Positions 43,175 to 50,468 of a DNA stretch of 64,000 nt are shown here, piece by piece. The DNA is taken from positions 1-64,000 of the forward strand of contig NZ_RXFS01000019.1 of NCBI RefSeq assembly GCF_003952185.1. The letters are read 5' to 3'. Position 1 is the stretch's first letter. The number at the start of each line of letters is the position of its first letter. A program made the position numbers and the translations under genes. This stretch comes from Variovorax sp. 679 (lineage in GTDB: Bacteria > Pseudomonadota > Gammaproteobacteria > Burkholderiales > Burkholderiaceae_C). The notes beneath the pieces were generated by a model that worked only from the letters and a program-made list of their open reading frames with translations, ran no database searches and was not told where the DNA came from.

Positions 43175-43875
43175 TTCGTGTTTTCCTCGTGAGGTGGGGT
43201 GTTTTCTTGTGCGTCGTCCGCGCGCACCGTGCGCAGCAGCGTCTCGATCACGAAGTCTTCCCAGTGCGTGATCGCCTCCGGCGACTCCAGCGGCTCGCCG
43301 AGGAAGGCGGTGAGCGTGTGCCGGTTGGAGGTGTAGAAATAGCCCGTGGACGCGATCAGCAGGTAGATGTCGCGTGCCACCAGATCCTTGCGGAACAGGC
43401 CCTGCGAGGCGCCGCTCGAGAGAATTTCCGCAATGATCGCCACCGCGCGCGACGAGTACTCGCGTGCGCGCAGCGACTTCGAAATGTGCCGGCCCTTGTG
43501 CAGGTTCTCGGTGTTCAGCAGCGTGACGAACTCGGGGTTCTTGCGGTAGTAGCCCAGCACGAAGCGGATGACTTCGGTGAGCGCGTCCACCGGCCGCGAG
43601 GCGTCGAGCGCGATGGCGGCCTCGGCGTCGTCCATACGCTGGTAGATGCCTTCGAGCACTGCAATGAAGAGGCCTTCCTTGCTGCCGAAGTAGTAGTAGA
43701 TCATCCGGTCGTACGACTTCGCGGCCTTGGAGATCTTCTCCACGCTGCCGCCGTCGTAGCCGTACTTGGCGAAGACTTTGGTCGCCGCCTTCAGGATGCT
43801 GTCGCGCGTGGCCTGGGCAGCCGCCTCGCGCACGCCCGTGCGGCGCTGCGGCTTGGTGACTGCCTTGCGTTCCAT
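43120..43875 (-). CDS. TetR-family regulator of the nicotinate-like cluster
   Basis: The 251-residue regulator has an N-terminal TetR domain (about 20-70, with ATKVFAKYGYDGGSVEKISKAA and YYYFGSKEGLF). The ligand-binding part resembles RutR-like and other TetR_C proteins of pyrimidine and N-heterocycle catabolism. It lies between the ferredoxin reductase and enamidase-like genes, and its last 55 bp overlap the latter. The paired CTAC/GTAG palindromes in the divergent gap at 44.93-44.99 kb are probable operators (inference). Confidence 0.88.
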   Translation of the reverse strand: MERKAVTKPQRRTGVREAAAQATRDSILKAATKVFAKYGYDGGSVEKISKAAKSYDRMIYYYFGSKEGLFIAVLEGIYQRMDDAEAAIALDASRPVDALTEVIRFVLGYYRKNPEFVTLLNTENLHKGRHISKSLRAREYSSRAVAIIAEILSSGASQGLFRKDLVARDIYLLIASTGYFYTSNRHTLTAFLGEPLESPEAITHWEDFVIETLLRTVRADDAQENTPPHEENTKWQKSQPAASRARSSSGT

Positions 43876-43903
43876 CAGAGGGGCGAGTGAAGAGGAAGGC
43901 GGT

Positions 43904-43988
43904 CGCCGCCGGGCCGCCCCAAGGCGGACCGCGCCTCCCCCATGGGGGGTGGAGTTACACGAGCACAGCGAGTGAAAAGCCGGGGGGC
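43904..43988 (+). repeat. intergenic repeat, copy E (divergent)
   Basis: This stretch has the same plan as the other copies: a GCCGCCCC...GGCGG arm, a central CCCCCATGGGGGG hairpin, an ACACGAGCACAGCGAGTG segment and a terminal GCCGGGGGGCC. Individual bases differ more. It lies between tetR and the ferredoxin reductase gene. Confidence 0.5.
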
Positions 43989-43993
43989 CTTCA

Positions 43994-44767
43994 TTACTTC
44001 TCTGCGAAGGCGCGCTCGACGACGAAGTCGCCGGGCGTCGAAGTGTTGCCTTCCTTGAAGCCGCGCTTCTCGAGGATGTGCTTCAGGTCGACCAGCAGGC
44101 CGGGGCTGCCGCACAGCATGACGCGGTCTTCCTCGACGTTGAGCGGGGGCAGGCCGAGGTCGTCGGTGAGCTTGTTGCTCTCGATCAGGTCGGTGATGCG
44201 GCCCTGGTTGCGGAACTCCTCGCGCGTGACCGTCGGGTAGTACAGCAGCTGCTTCTCGATCATTTCGCCGAGAAACTCGTGCTTGGGCAGGTGGTCGGTC
44301 ACGAGGTCGTGATAGGCCAGCTCGTCGACCTGGCGCACGCCGTGCACCAGGATGACCTGCTCGAACTTCTCGTAGGTGTCCGGGTCGCGGATGATGCTCA
44401 TGAACGGTGCGAGGCCGGTGCCGGTGCCGAAGAGGTACAGGCGCTTGGCGGGCAGCGTGTAGTCGATCAGCAGCGTGCCGGTGGGCTTGCGGCCCACGAT
44501 GATGGTGTCGCCCACCTGGATGTGCTGCAGCTTCGAGGTCAGCGGGCCTTCTTCCACCTTGATGCTCAGGAACTCGAGATGCTCCTCGTAGTTCGGGCTC
44601 ACGATGCTGTAGGCGCGCAGCAGGGGCTTGTTGTTGACCTTCAGGCCGATCATCGTGAAATGACCGTTCGAGAAGCGCAGCGCCGGGTCGCGCGTGGTGG
44701 TGAAGGTGAACAGGCGGTCGGTCCAGTGGTGGACGCTCAGGACGCGTTCTTCGCTGAATGCACTCAT
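43994..44767 (-). CDS. fpr: ferredoxin-NADP reductase
   Basis: The 257-residue flavoenzyme moves electrons between NADPH and ferredoxin or flavodoxin. RAYSIVSPNYEEHLEFLSIK is the FAD site (RxYS), GTGTGLAPFMSIIRD the NADP site, and MLCGSPGLLVDL with the C-terminal FVVERAFAEK completes the bacterial FPR pattern. The ATG at 44767 is preferred to an in-frame ATG 32 codons earlier. FPRs are often housekeeping, but its place beside a ferredoxin-dependent ring reductase gene suggests that it supplies the low-potential electrons for that step. Confidence 0.92.
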   Translation of the reverse strand: MSAFSEERVLSVHHWTDRLFTFTTTRDPALRFSNGHFTMIGLKVNNKPLLRAYSIVSPNYEEHLEFLSIKVEEGPLTSKLQHIQVGDTIIVGRKPTGTLLIDYTLPAKRLYLFGTGTGLAPFMSIIRDPDTYEKFEQVILVHGVRQVDELAYHDLVTDHLPKHEFLGEMIEKQLLYYPTVTREEFRNQGRITDLIESNKLTDDLGLPPLNVEEDRVMLCGSPGLLVDLKHILEKRGFKEGNTSTPGDFVVERAFAEK

Positions 44768-45097
44768 ACGGAACTCAAGAGTTGGTTGGTAACAGAGGAG
44801 GTTGGCTGAGCCCGCGTGCACGCCTTTGGGGCGAAAACCGCCGGCCGGCTCCGAACCCTCCATTGTCGTTGGTCGGAGAAACCCCGATGAACACCGCGAG
44901 AAAACACCATTGCAAGCATCGGGCCCGTTTGCTACATTGACCTTTGATGTAGTGAATGCAACATGAAAGTGTAGGGAATGCTACACAAACGGAAGTCGAT
45001 GCACAAGCGGGCGTACGGCACGTTTGTTGCAAACCCCGGCAGCACGCAATTGCCCTTCGCACACCATCGAACGCCCAAGAGCCAAGAGATCGCCCCG
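44768..45097. promoter_or_regulatory. divergent control region of the nicotinate-like cluster, with two palindromes
   Basis: This 330-bp gap between fpr (minus) and hnr (plus) has no gene. CTACAT-N9-ATGTAG (44933-44953) is followed by GTGTAG-N6-CTACAC (44970-44987). The half-site CTACA or its complement TGTAG thus occurs four times in 55 bp. TTGACC at 44938-44943 could be a -35 box overlapping the first palindrome. These sites are well placed for the TetR protein encoded at 43.1-43.9 kb. Confidence 0.6.
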
Positions 45098-46711
45098 ATG
45101 ACAGAACACACCAAGACAGATGGCCTCCCCGGCATGGACATGCCCGTGGTGGCTGAAGCCGGCAGCGGCGCATTCGGCAAGGCGCCGCTGCGCAACGAGC
45201 GCATGAGTTCGGCCAAGGTCGAGTGCAACGCCTGCCCGGTGCTGTGCCAGATCTCCGACGGCCGCACCGGCGCCTGCGACCGCTACGCCAACAAGGAAGG
45301 CGTGCTGGTGCGCGTCGATCCCGTGGTGCTGCTGCGTCGCACGGTGGAAGCCGAGGCGCCGGCGCTGGTGCCTTTCAATCGCTCAGGTGCCGAGGAGGCC
45401 GCGGTTGCCCCTGACTGGAACGGCGACCTGCTGCACGCCGACGAAGTCTTCGTCACCGGCGTGGGCTCATCCACCACCTACCCCGACTACAAGCCCGCGC
45501 CCTTCATCGTGGCCTCCAAGGCCCAGGGCGTCGACATGGTCACCGTCGTCACCGAAGGCATCTTCAGCTACTGCAGCTTCAAGGTGAAGATCGACACCGA
45601 CCGCTTCCTCGGCCCCGAGCAGGCCAACGTGCGCTACCGCGGCGAGGTCGTGGGCCACGTCACCACGGCCGAATACGGCTCGCAGATGCTCTCGCTCGGC
45701 GGCGTGCACCATCTCACCGGCGGCAGCAAGAAGGAAGGTCGCATGACGGCCGAGCTGATGCAGCTGCTGGGCAACAAGAAGGCCGTCGAGTGCACCATCG
45801 ACGGCGGTTCCACCCTCGTCGTGCAGGCTGGCAAGGCGCCTATCGTCAACGGCGTGGAAGAGCAGCGCATGCGCGTGGGCTGCGGCTCCGCGGCGGTCGG
45901 CATCTTCGCGCGCCAGTTCGCCGGCGTGGCCGACGAGGTGGTGGTGGTCGACGACCACATCACCGGCGTGCTCACCGAGCACCAGGCCGGCCGCTGCCTC
46001 GACATGGCTCCCTCGGGCATCCAGATGCTGGGGCGCAAGTCGACGCCGGGGCGCTACTTCCAGGTGGCGAACCCGGGCAACGGCTGGGGCGGCACCGACA
46101 TCGCCGACCCGCTCGCGATCATCGAGGGCTGGGAAGAGGGCGTCGCGCGCCCCGGCCTGCGCCTGCTCATGACCTCGACCACCGGCGAGCACGCGCAGTG
46201 GTACGTGCTCGACGATGCGCTCAAGCCCGTCGAGCAACCGATGCCGCCCGAGGTGAAGCGCATCGTCGACCGCATCGGCGAGAACTGCGAACCCTCGCTG
46301 TGCACGGTGCTGTTCCTCGGCGGTGCCGGCGGCAGCCTGCGCGCGGGGGTCACCGAGAACCCGGTGCTGCTCACGCGCGCCATCAAGCGTGCGCTGGTCA
46401 ACGTCACCTGCGGCGGTGCGCCGGCCTACGTGTGGCCGGGCGGTGGCATCACGGTGATGGCCGACGTCATGCGCATGCCCGACAACAGCTTCGGCACCGT
46501 GCCCACGCCGGCCATCGTCGCGCCCATCGAGTTCAGCATGCGGCGCGACGACTACGAGGCGCTCGGCGGCCACATGGAACACATCTTCCCGCTCGAACAG
46601 GCGCTCGCGCGCGGTGCGTGGCAGGAAGACGGCGCACCGCTCGCGCGCCAATGGCTCGCGGTGGACGACGCCAATCCGTGGCCGCTCGGCCATGCCCCCA
46701 TGCTGGGCTGA
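45098..46711 (+). CDS. hnr: 6-hydroxynicotinate reductase-like Fe-S flavoprotein
   Basis: The 537-residue cytosolic protein has an N-terminal cysteine cluster, CNACPVLC with a further Cys (43, 46, 50 and 60; pattern CX2CX3CX9C), as expected for an [4Fe-4S] site. A large alpha/beta part with many Gly-rich turns (GGSTLVVQAGKAP, CGGAPAYVWPGGGITVMADV) follows. I assign it to the Hnr family of Eubacterium barkeri, which reduces 6-hydroxynicotinate to tetrahydro-6-oxonicotinate with reduced ferredoxin. Neighbours fit: ferredoxin reductase, enamidase-like hydrolase, molybdenum hydroxylase. The start at 45098 is chosen for AAGAGAT upstream; in-frame ATGs from 44978 lie inside the operator region. Family assignment is from memory of motifs and context. 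Confidence 0.75.
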   Translation: MTEHTKTDGLPGMDMPVVAEAGSGAFGKAPLRNERMSSAKVECNACPVLCQISDGRTGACDRYANKEGVLVRVDPVVLLRRTVEAEAPALVPFNRSGAEEAAVAPDWNGDLLHADEVFVTGVGSSTTYPDYKPAPFIVASKAQGVDMVTVVTEGIFSYCSFKVKIDTDRFLGPEQANVRYRGEVVGHVTTAEYGSQMLSLGGVHHLTGGSKKEGRMTAELMQLLGNKKAVECTIDGGSTLVVQAGKAPIVNGVEEQRMRVGCGSAAVGIFARQFAGVADEVVVVDDHITGVLTEHQAGRCLDMAPSGIQMLGRKSTPGRYFQVANPGNGWGGTDIADPLAIIEGWEEGVARPGLRLLMTSTTGEHAQWYVLDDALKPVEQPMPPEVKRIVDRIGENCEPSLCTVLFLGGAGGSLRAGVTENPVLLTRAIKRALVNVTCGGAPAYVWPGGGITVMADVMRMPDNSFGTVPTPAIVAPIEFSMRRDDYEALGGHMEHIFPLEQALARGAWQEDGAPLARQWLAVDDANPWPLGHAPMLG

Positions 46712-46713
46712 TC

Positions 46714-47631
46714 ATGTCCGCCCAACGCGCAGCGCTCGACAAGAACCGCTGGCACTTCAACCACGGCCCGATCGACATCGTGGCCGAGGCGCACGGCGAC
46801 CCGTACGCCGTCGCGGCCGCGCACGACGCGGCCTGGGCGCGCTTCGTCCACGTGCTCGACGAACTGGTGCGCGAGCTGCCGCTGCTGCGCCTGCCCGTCA
46901 CCGAAAAGATGCGTCCGCGCAATGTGGTGGCGCGGCGCATGTGGGACGCCTGCGCCGCGTTCTCGCCGATGTTCATCACGCCGATGGCGGCGGTGGCCGG
47001 CTCGGTCGCGCAGGAACTCATCGCCTTCTACGAGCGCCCCGGCATCGAGCGCGCATGGATCAACAACGGCGGCGACATCGCGCTGCACCTCGCGCCCGGG
47101 CAGTCCGCGCGCGTGGGCGTGTTCGCCGACATCGCGCGCTTCGACTGGCGCAGCCATGTCGACGGTGGCAGCGGCATCCTCACGACGGATGGCCAGTTCG
47201 AGCTGCGCGAAGACCAGCCCGTGCGCGGCGTCGCCACCAGCGGCTGGCGCGGGCGTAGTTTCTCGCTGGGCATCGCCGACAGCGTGACGGTGCTGGCCGC
47301 CACGGCAGCACAGGCCGATGCCGCCGCGACAGTGATCGCCAACGCCGTCGACGTGGATGACGACTCCATCTCGCGCCGGCCCGCGAACGAATGCAAGGAC
47401 GACAGCGACCTTGGCGACACCCTCGTCACCGTCGATGTGCCGACACTGGCCCCCGAGCGGGTGCGCAGCGCACTCGATACGGGCGTGGTGTGCGCGAAGG
47501 TCCTGCAAAAAGGAGGTCTCGTCTGGGCCGTTCTACTCGTTTGTCAGGGGCAGTGGCGACTTGTCGAACCCTTATGCTCGAAGGCGCTCAAGACCGAGCT
47601 GCCGAAAACGGTTGGTTCAGTATTTGCTTAA
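46714..47631 (+). CDS. UPF0280 (ApbE-related) family protein
   Basis: The 305-residue soluble protein shows RHVSRGVATSGW-like family features, here VRGVATSGWRGRSFSLGIADSVTVLAATAAQADAAATVIANAV. This is the part that UPF0280 proteins share with the flavin transferase ApbE (ATSG...ADA...T). NNGGDIALHL near residue 110 is also conserved. Only 2 bp separate it from the hnr stop, implying a shared role. The reported covalent flavin of Hnr makes flavin attachment a reasonable hypothesis. No membrane segment is seen; function unproven. Confidence 0.75.
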   Translation: MSAQRAALDKNRWHFNHGPIDIVAEAHGDPYAVAAAHDAAWARFVHVLDELVRELPLLRLPVTEKMRPRNVVARRMWDACAAFSPMFITPMAAVAGSVAQELIAFYERPGIERAWINNGGDIALHLAPGQSARVGVFADIARFDWRSHVDGGSGILTTDGQFELREDQPVRGVATSGWRGRSFSLGIADSVTVLAATAAQADAAATVIANAVDVDDDSISRRPANECKDDSDLGDTLVTVDVPTLAPERVRSALDTGVVCAKVLQKGGLVWAVLLVCQGQWRLVEPLCSKALKTELPKTVGSVFA

Positions 47632-47652
47632 CGAAAAGCAAGGTTCTTTTTC

Positions 47653-48294
47653 ATGATCGAAATCCGTCGCGTCTTCACCCATGTCGAGCACATCCACCAC
47701 GAGTTCGGACCGCGCGCCGAAACGCCGCTGGTGCGCGGTGCCATCGGCGCGGTGCTGACCAATCCGTTCGCGGGCCGCTACGAGCCCGACATCCTGCCGA
47801 TGATGGCGCTGCTCGACCCCGTGGGCGTCGACATGGCGCACAGGCTGCATGCCGCCATGGACGTGCCGCTGGAGCAGATCGCCACCTATGGCAAGGGCGC
47901 CATCGTCGGCGCCGACGGCGAGCTGGAGCACGGCGCGTTGTGGCACGTGCCCGGCGGCTATGCCATGCGCGAACTGCTCGGCTGGAAGGGCAGCCGCGCC
48001 GCCTACACCGCGGGCAAGGCGGAAGAGAAGACAGGCCAGCCCGGCAACGCGCTGTCGATCGTGCCTTCGACCAAGAAGGTCGGCCCGCCCGGCGCTGCGC
48101 TCGACGTGCCGCTCACCAACATCAATGCCAGCTACGTGCGCGGCCAGTTCGACGCCATCGAAGTGCGCGTGCCCGGTGCGCCGGCTGCAGACGAGATCGT
48201 CTTCATCCTCGCGATGAGCACCGGCTACCGCGTGCATGCCCGCGTGGGCGGGCTGCTCGCCAAGGACATCAGCAAGTGGGACGGCTTGCGCTGA
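47653..48294 (+). CDS. PF06684 'amino acid synthesis' family protein, first copy
   Basis: The 213-residue soluble protein shares its layout with the next gene product: an N-terminal RRVFTHVEHIHHEFGP strand/helix, GAIGAVLTNPFAGRY, IATYGKGAIVGADGELEHGALWH, PSTKKVGPPGAALDVPL and a final GGL...D-GLR. The family is defined by structure only; no reaction is established. It is in the middle of the presumed ring-reduction operon and has a paralogue next door, so a hetero-oligomer acting on the ring-cleavage intermediate is possible. Confidence 0.8.
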   Translation: MIEIRRVFTHVEHIHHEFGPRAETPLVRGAIGAVLTNPFAGRYEPDILPMMALLDPVGVDMAHRLHAAMDVPLEQIATYGKGAIVGADGELEHGALWHVPGGYAMRELLGWKGSRAAYTAGKAEEKTGQPGNALSIVPSTKKVGPPGAALDVPLTNINASYVRGQFDAIEVRVPGAPAADEIVFILAMSTGYRVHARVGGLLAKDISKWDGLR

Positions 48295-48345
48295 CAAGGA
48301 CTATGACCATGACCAAGACATCGCTATCAAACTCGATCGCCACTC

Positions 48346-48442
48346 ATTCGGGAACGCCGCGGAACCGGCTTTGCCGGGCCGCAGGTGTTGCCCCCTGCAA
48401 GGGGGGAGGCGAAGCGACACGCAGTGCGCGCAGCCTGGGGGT
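48346..48442 (+). repeat. intergenic repeat, copy B (full length)
   Basis: About 97 bp containing the hairpin CCGGCTTTGCCGG, a C/G hairpin and the terminal GCCTGGGGGTG. The last G-run ends 6 nt before the next start codon and is the only Shine-Dalgarno-like stretch for that gene. Confidence 0.88.
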
Positions 48443-48448
48443 GTGCCA

Positions 48449-49036
48449 ATGACTACCGCCAACATCCGCAAGCTCGTCATCCAGGTTGATGAAACCCGCA
48501 AGGAAATGGGCAAGGACGTCACGCCGCCCACGCGCCGCGCCGTCGCCATCGCCGTGATCGAGAACCCCTACGCCGGCCGCTACAGCGAGAACCTCGACGA
48601 ACTCATCGCCATCGGCGAGGAGCTCGGCGCGCTGCTGGGCCAGAAGGCCGTGAAGGCGCTGGGCATCGAGCCCGGCCAGGCGCAGAGCTACGGCAAGGCT
48701 GCCATCGTCGGCGAGCGCGGCGAGCTTGAGCATGCCGCCGCCATCCTGCATCCCAAGCTGGGCGCGCCGCTGCGCGTCGCGGTCGAGAAGGGCGCGGCGC
48801 TCGTGCCCTCGGCCAAGAAGCAGGGCACGCTGGGCACCGCCATCGACGTGCCGCTGGGCCACAAGGACGCCGCCTTCGTGCGCAGCCACTTCGACGCGGT
48901 GGAAGCCCGCGTGAGCGACGCGCCCCGCGCCAACGAGATCGTGGTGGCCGTGGCCGTCACCGACAGCGGCCGTCCGCTGCCGCGCATCGGCGGCCTGCAG
49001 GTCTCCGAGATCAAGGGCGAAGACGGCCTGCGCTGA
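48449..49036 (+). CDS. PF06684 'amino acid synthesis' family protein, second copy
   Basis: The 195-residue paralogue of the preceding protein shows AVIENPYAGRYSENLDELI, QSYGKAAIVGERGELEHAAAILH, PSAKKQGTLGTAIDVPLGHKDAAFVRSHFDAVE and a GGL...EDGLR end aligning with it. The invariant GKAAIVGxxGELEHA and DVPL blocks are probably the active or binding site. Its start follows repeat copy B directly, whose G-run may serve as the ribosome binding site. Function unknown. Confidence 0.8.
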   Translation: MTTANIRKLVIQVDETRKEMGKDVTPPTRRAVAIAVIENPYAGRYSENLDELIAIGEELGALLGQKAVKALGIEPGQAQSYGKAAIVGERGELEHAAAILHPKLGAPLRVAVEKGAALVPSAKKQGTLGTAIDVPLGHKDAAFVRSHFDAVEARVSDAPRANEIVVAVAVTDSGRPLPRIGGLQVSEIKGEDGLR

Positions 49037-49115
49037 GACGCGCCGCATCGTCTATCCAAAGCCCCGCGCCCGTACAACTCGAATTCTTTCTGCCTTAACC
49101 CCTAGGAGCTTCTCG

Positions 49116-50321
49116 ATGAATCCATTGCGCCATGTTTTCTGCGCCGCTTCCGTCGTCACGCTGGCTTCGGCCCTCGTTCCCGCGCACGCGCAGGGCGTGA
49201 TCAAGATCGGTGAAATCAACAGCTACAAGGCGCAACCCGCCTTCCTCGAGCCCTACAAGAAGGGCATGGAACTCGCGGTCGACGAGATCAACGCCAAGGG
49301 CGGCATCAACGGCAAGAAGATCGAACTCATCAGCCGCGACGACAACGCCAATCCCGGCGACGCCGTGCGCGTGGCCGAAGAACTCATCTCGCGCGAGAAG
49401 ATCGACGTGCTGGCCGGCGCCTTCCTGTCGAACACCGGCCTGGCGCTGACCGACTTCGCCAAGCAGAAGAAGTTCTTCTATCTCGCGGCCGAGCCGCTCA
49501 CCGACAAGATCGTCTGGAGCAACGGCAACAAGTACACCTACCGCCTGCGTCCCTCGACCTACATGCAGGTCGCGATGCTGGTGCCCGAGGCCGCCAAGCT
49601 CAAGAAGAAGCGCTGGGCGCTGGTGTACCCCAACTACGAATACGGCCAGTCGTCGGTCGCCACCTTCAAGACGCTGCTGAAGGCCGCGCAGCCCGACGTC
49701 GAGTTCGTCGCCGAGCAGGCACCGCCGCTGGGCAAGGTCGATTCGGGCAGCGTGGTGCAGGCCCTGGCCGATGCCAAGCCCGACGCCATCTTCAACGTGC
49801 TGTTCGGCGCCGACCTTTCCAAGTTCGTGCGTGAGGGCAACACGCGCGGCCTGTTCAAGGACCGCGAAGTAGTGAGCGTGCTGACCGGCGAGCCCGAGTA
49901 CCTCGACCCGCTGAAAGATGAGGCGCCCAACGGCTGGATCGTCACCGGCTATCCGTGGAACGGCGTGAAGACGCCCGAGCACAAGGCCTTCCTCGACGCC
50001 TACCAGGCCAAGTTCAAGGACTACCCGCGCCTGGGCTCGGTGGTCGGCTACAGCGCCATCCACTCGATCGCGGCCGGCATCAAGAAGGCCGGCGGCACCG
50101 ACACCGAGAAGCTCGTGGCCGCCTTCAAGGGCCTGCAGGTCGACACGCCCTTCGGCAAGATCAACTACCGCGCGCAGGACAACCAGTCGACCATGGGCGC
50201 CTACGTGGGCAAGACCAAGAACGACGGTGGCAAGGGCGTGATGGTCGACTATGTCTATCTCGACGGCGCGAAGTTCCAGCCGAGCGACGACGAAGTGAAA
50301 AAGATGCGCCCCGCGGACTGA
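49116..50321 (+). CDS. branched-chain-type ABC transporter substrate-binding protein
   Basis: The 401-residue periplasmic receptor (Peripla_BP_6) has a signal peptide of about 25 residues (ending AHAQG) and IKIGEINSYKAQPAFLEPYKKGMELAVDEINAKGGINGKKIELISRDD, typical of LivJ-like and aromatic-acid receptors. TAGGAGC precedes the ATG. It stands ahead of the matching permease and ATPases. In this operon nicotinate, nicotinamide or a similar pyridine carboxylate is the likely ligand (inference). Confidence 0.9.
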   Translation: MNPLRHVFCAASVVTLASALVPAHAQGVIKIGEINSYKAQPAFLEPYKKGMELAVDEINAKGGINGKKIELISRDDNANPGDAVRVAEELISREKIDVLAGAFLSNTGLALTDFAKQKKFFYLAAEPLTDKIVWSNGNKYTYRLRPSTYMQVAMLVPEAAKLKKKRWALVYPNYEYGQSSVATFKTLLKAAQPDVEFVAEQAPPLGKVDSGSVVQALADAKPDAIFNVLFGADLSKFVREGNTRGLFKDREVVSVLTGEPEYLDPLKDEAPNGWIVTGYPWNGVKTPEHKAFLDAYQAKFKDYPRLGSVVGYSAIHSIAAGIKKAGGTDTEKLVAAFKGLQVDTPFGKINYRAQDNQSTMGAYVGKTKNDGGKGVMVDYVYLDGAKFQPSDDEVKKMRPAD

Positions 50322-50359
50322 CCGCAAACAGACCTAGACACCTTTACCGACAGCGAACC

Positions 50360-50453
50360 ATTCCAGGAATACCGCGGAACCGGCTTTGCCGGGCCGCTGG
50401 TATTGCCCCCGGTAGGGGGTGGGCGGCCACACGAAGTGGGCAAGCCTGGGGGC
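50360..50453 (+). repeat. intergenic repeat, copy C (full length)
   Basis: About 94 bp matching copies A and B, with the CCGGCTTTGCCGG hairpin, the CCCCCGGTAGGGGG hairpin and terminal GCCTGGGGGC. It fills the gap between the receptor gene and the fused permease gene of the same transporter. Confidence 0.88.
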
Positions 50454-50468
50454 GAGCAAAGGATTTTT

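Noticed and set aside
45098-46711. Reading of this gene as a barbiturase/cyanuric acid hydrolase
   Set aside because: The N-terminal CX2CX3CX9C cluster and the company of enamidase-like and ferredoxin reductase genes fit a ring reductase better; the ring-opening amidohydrolase family has no such cysteine cluster.
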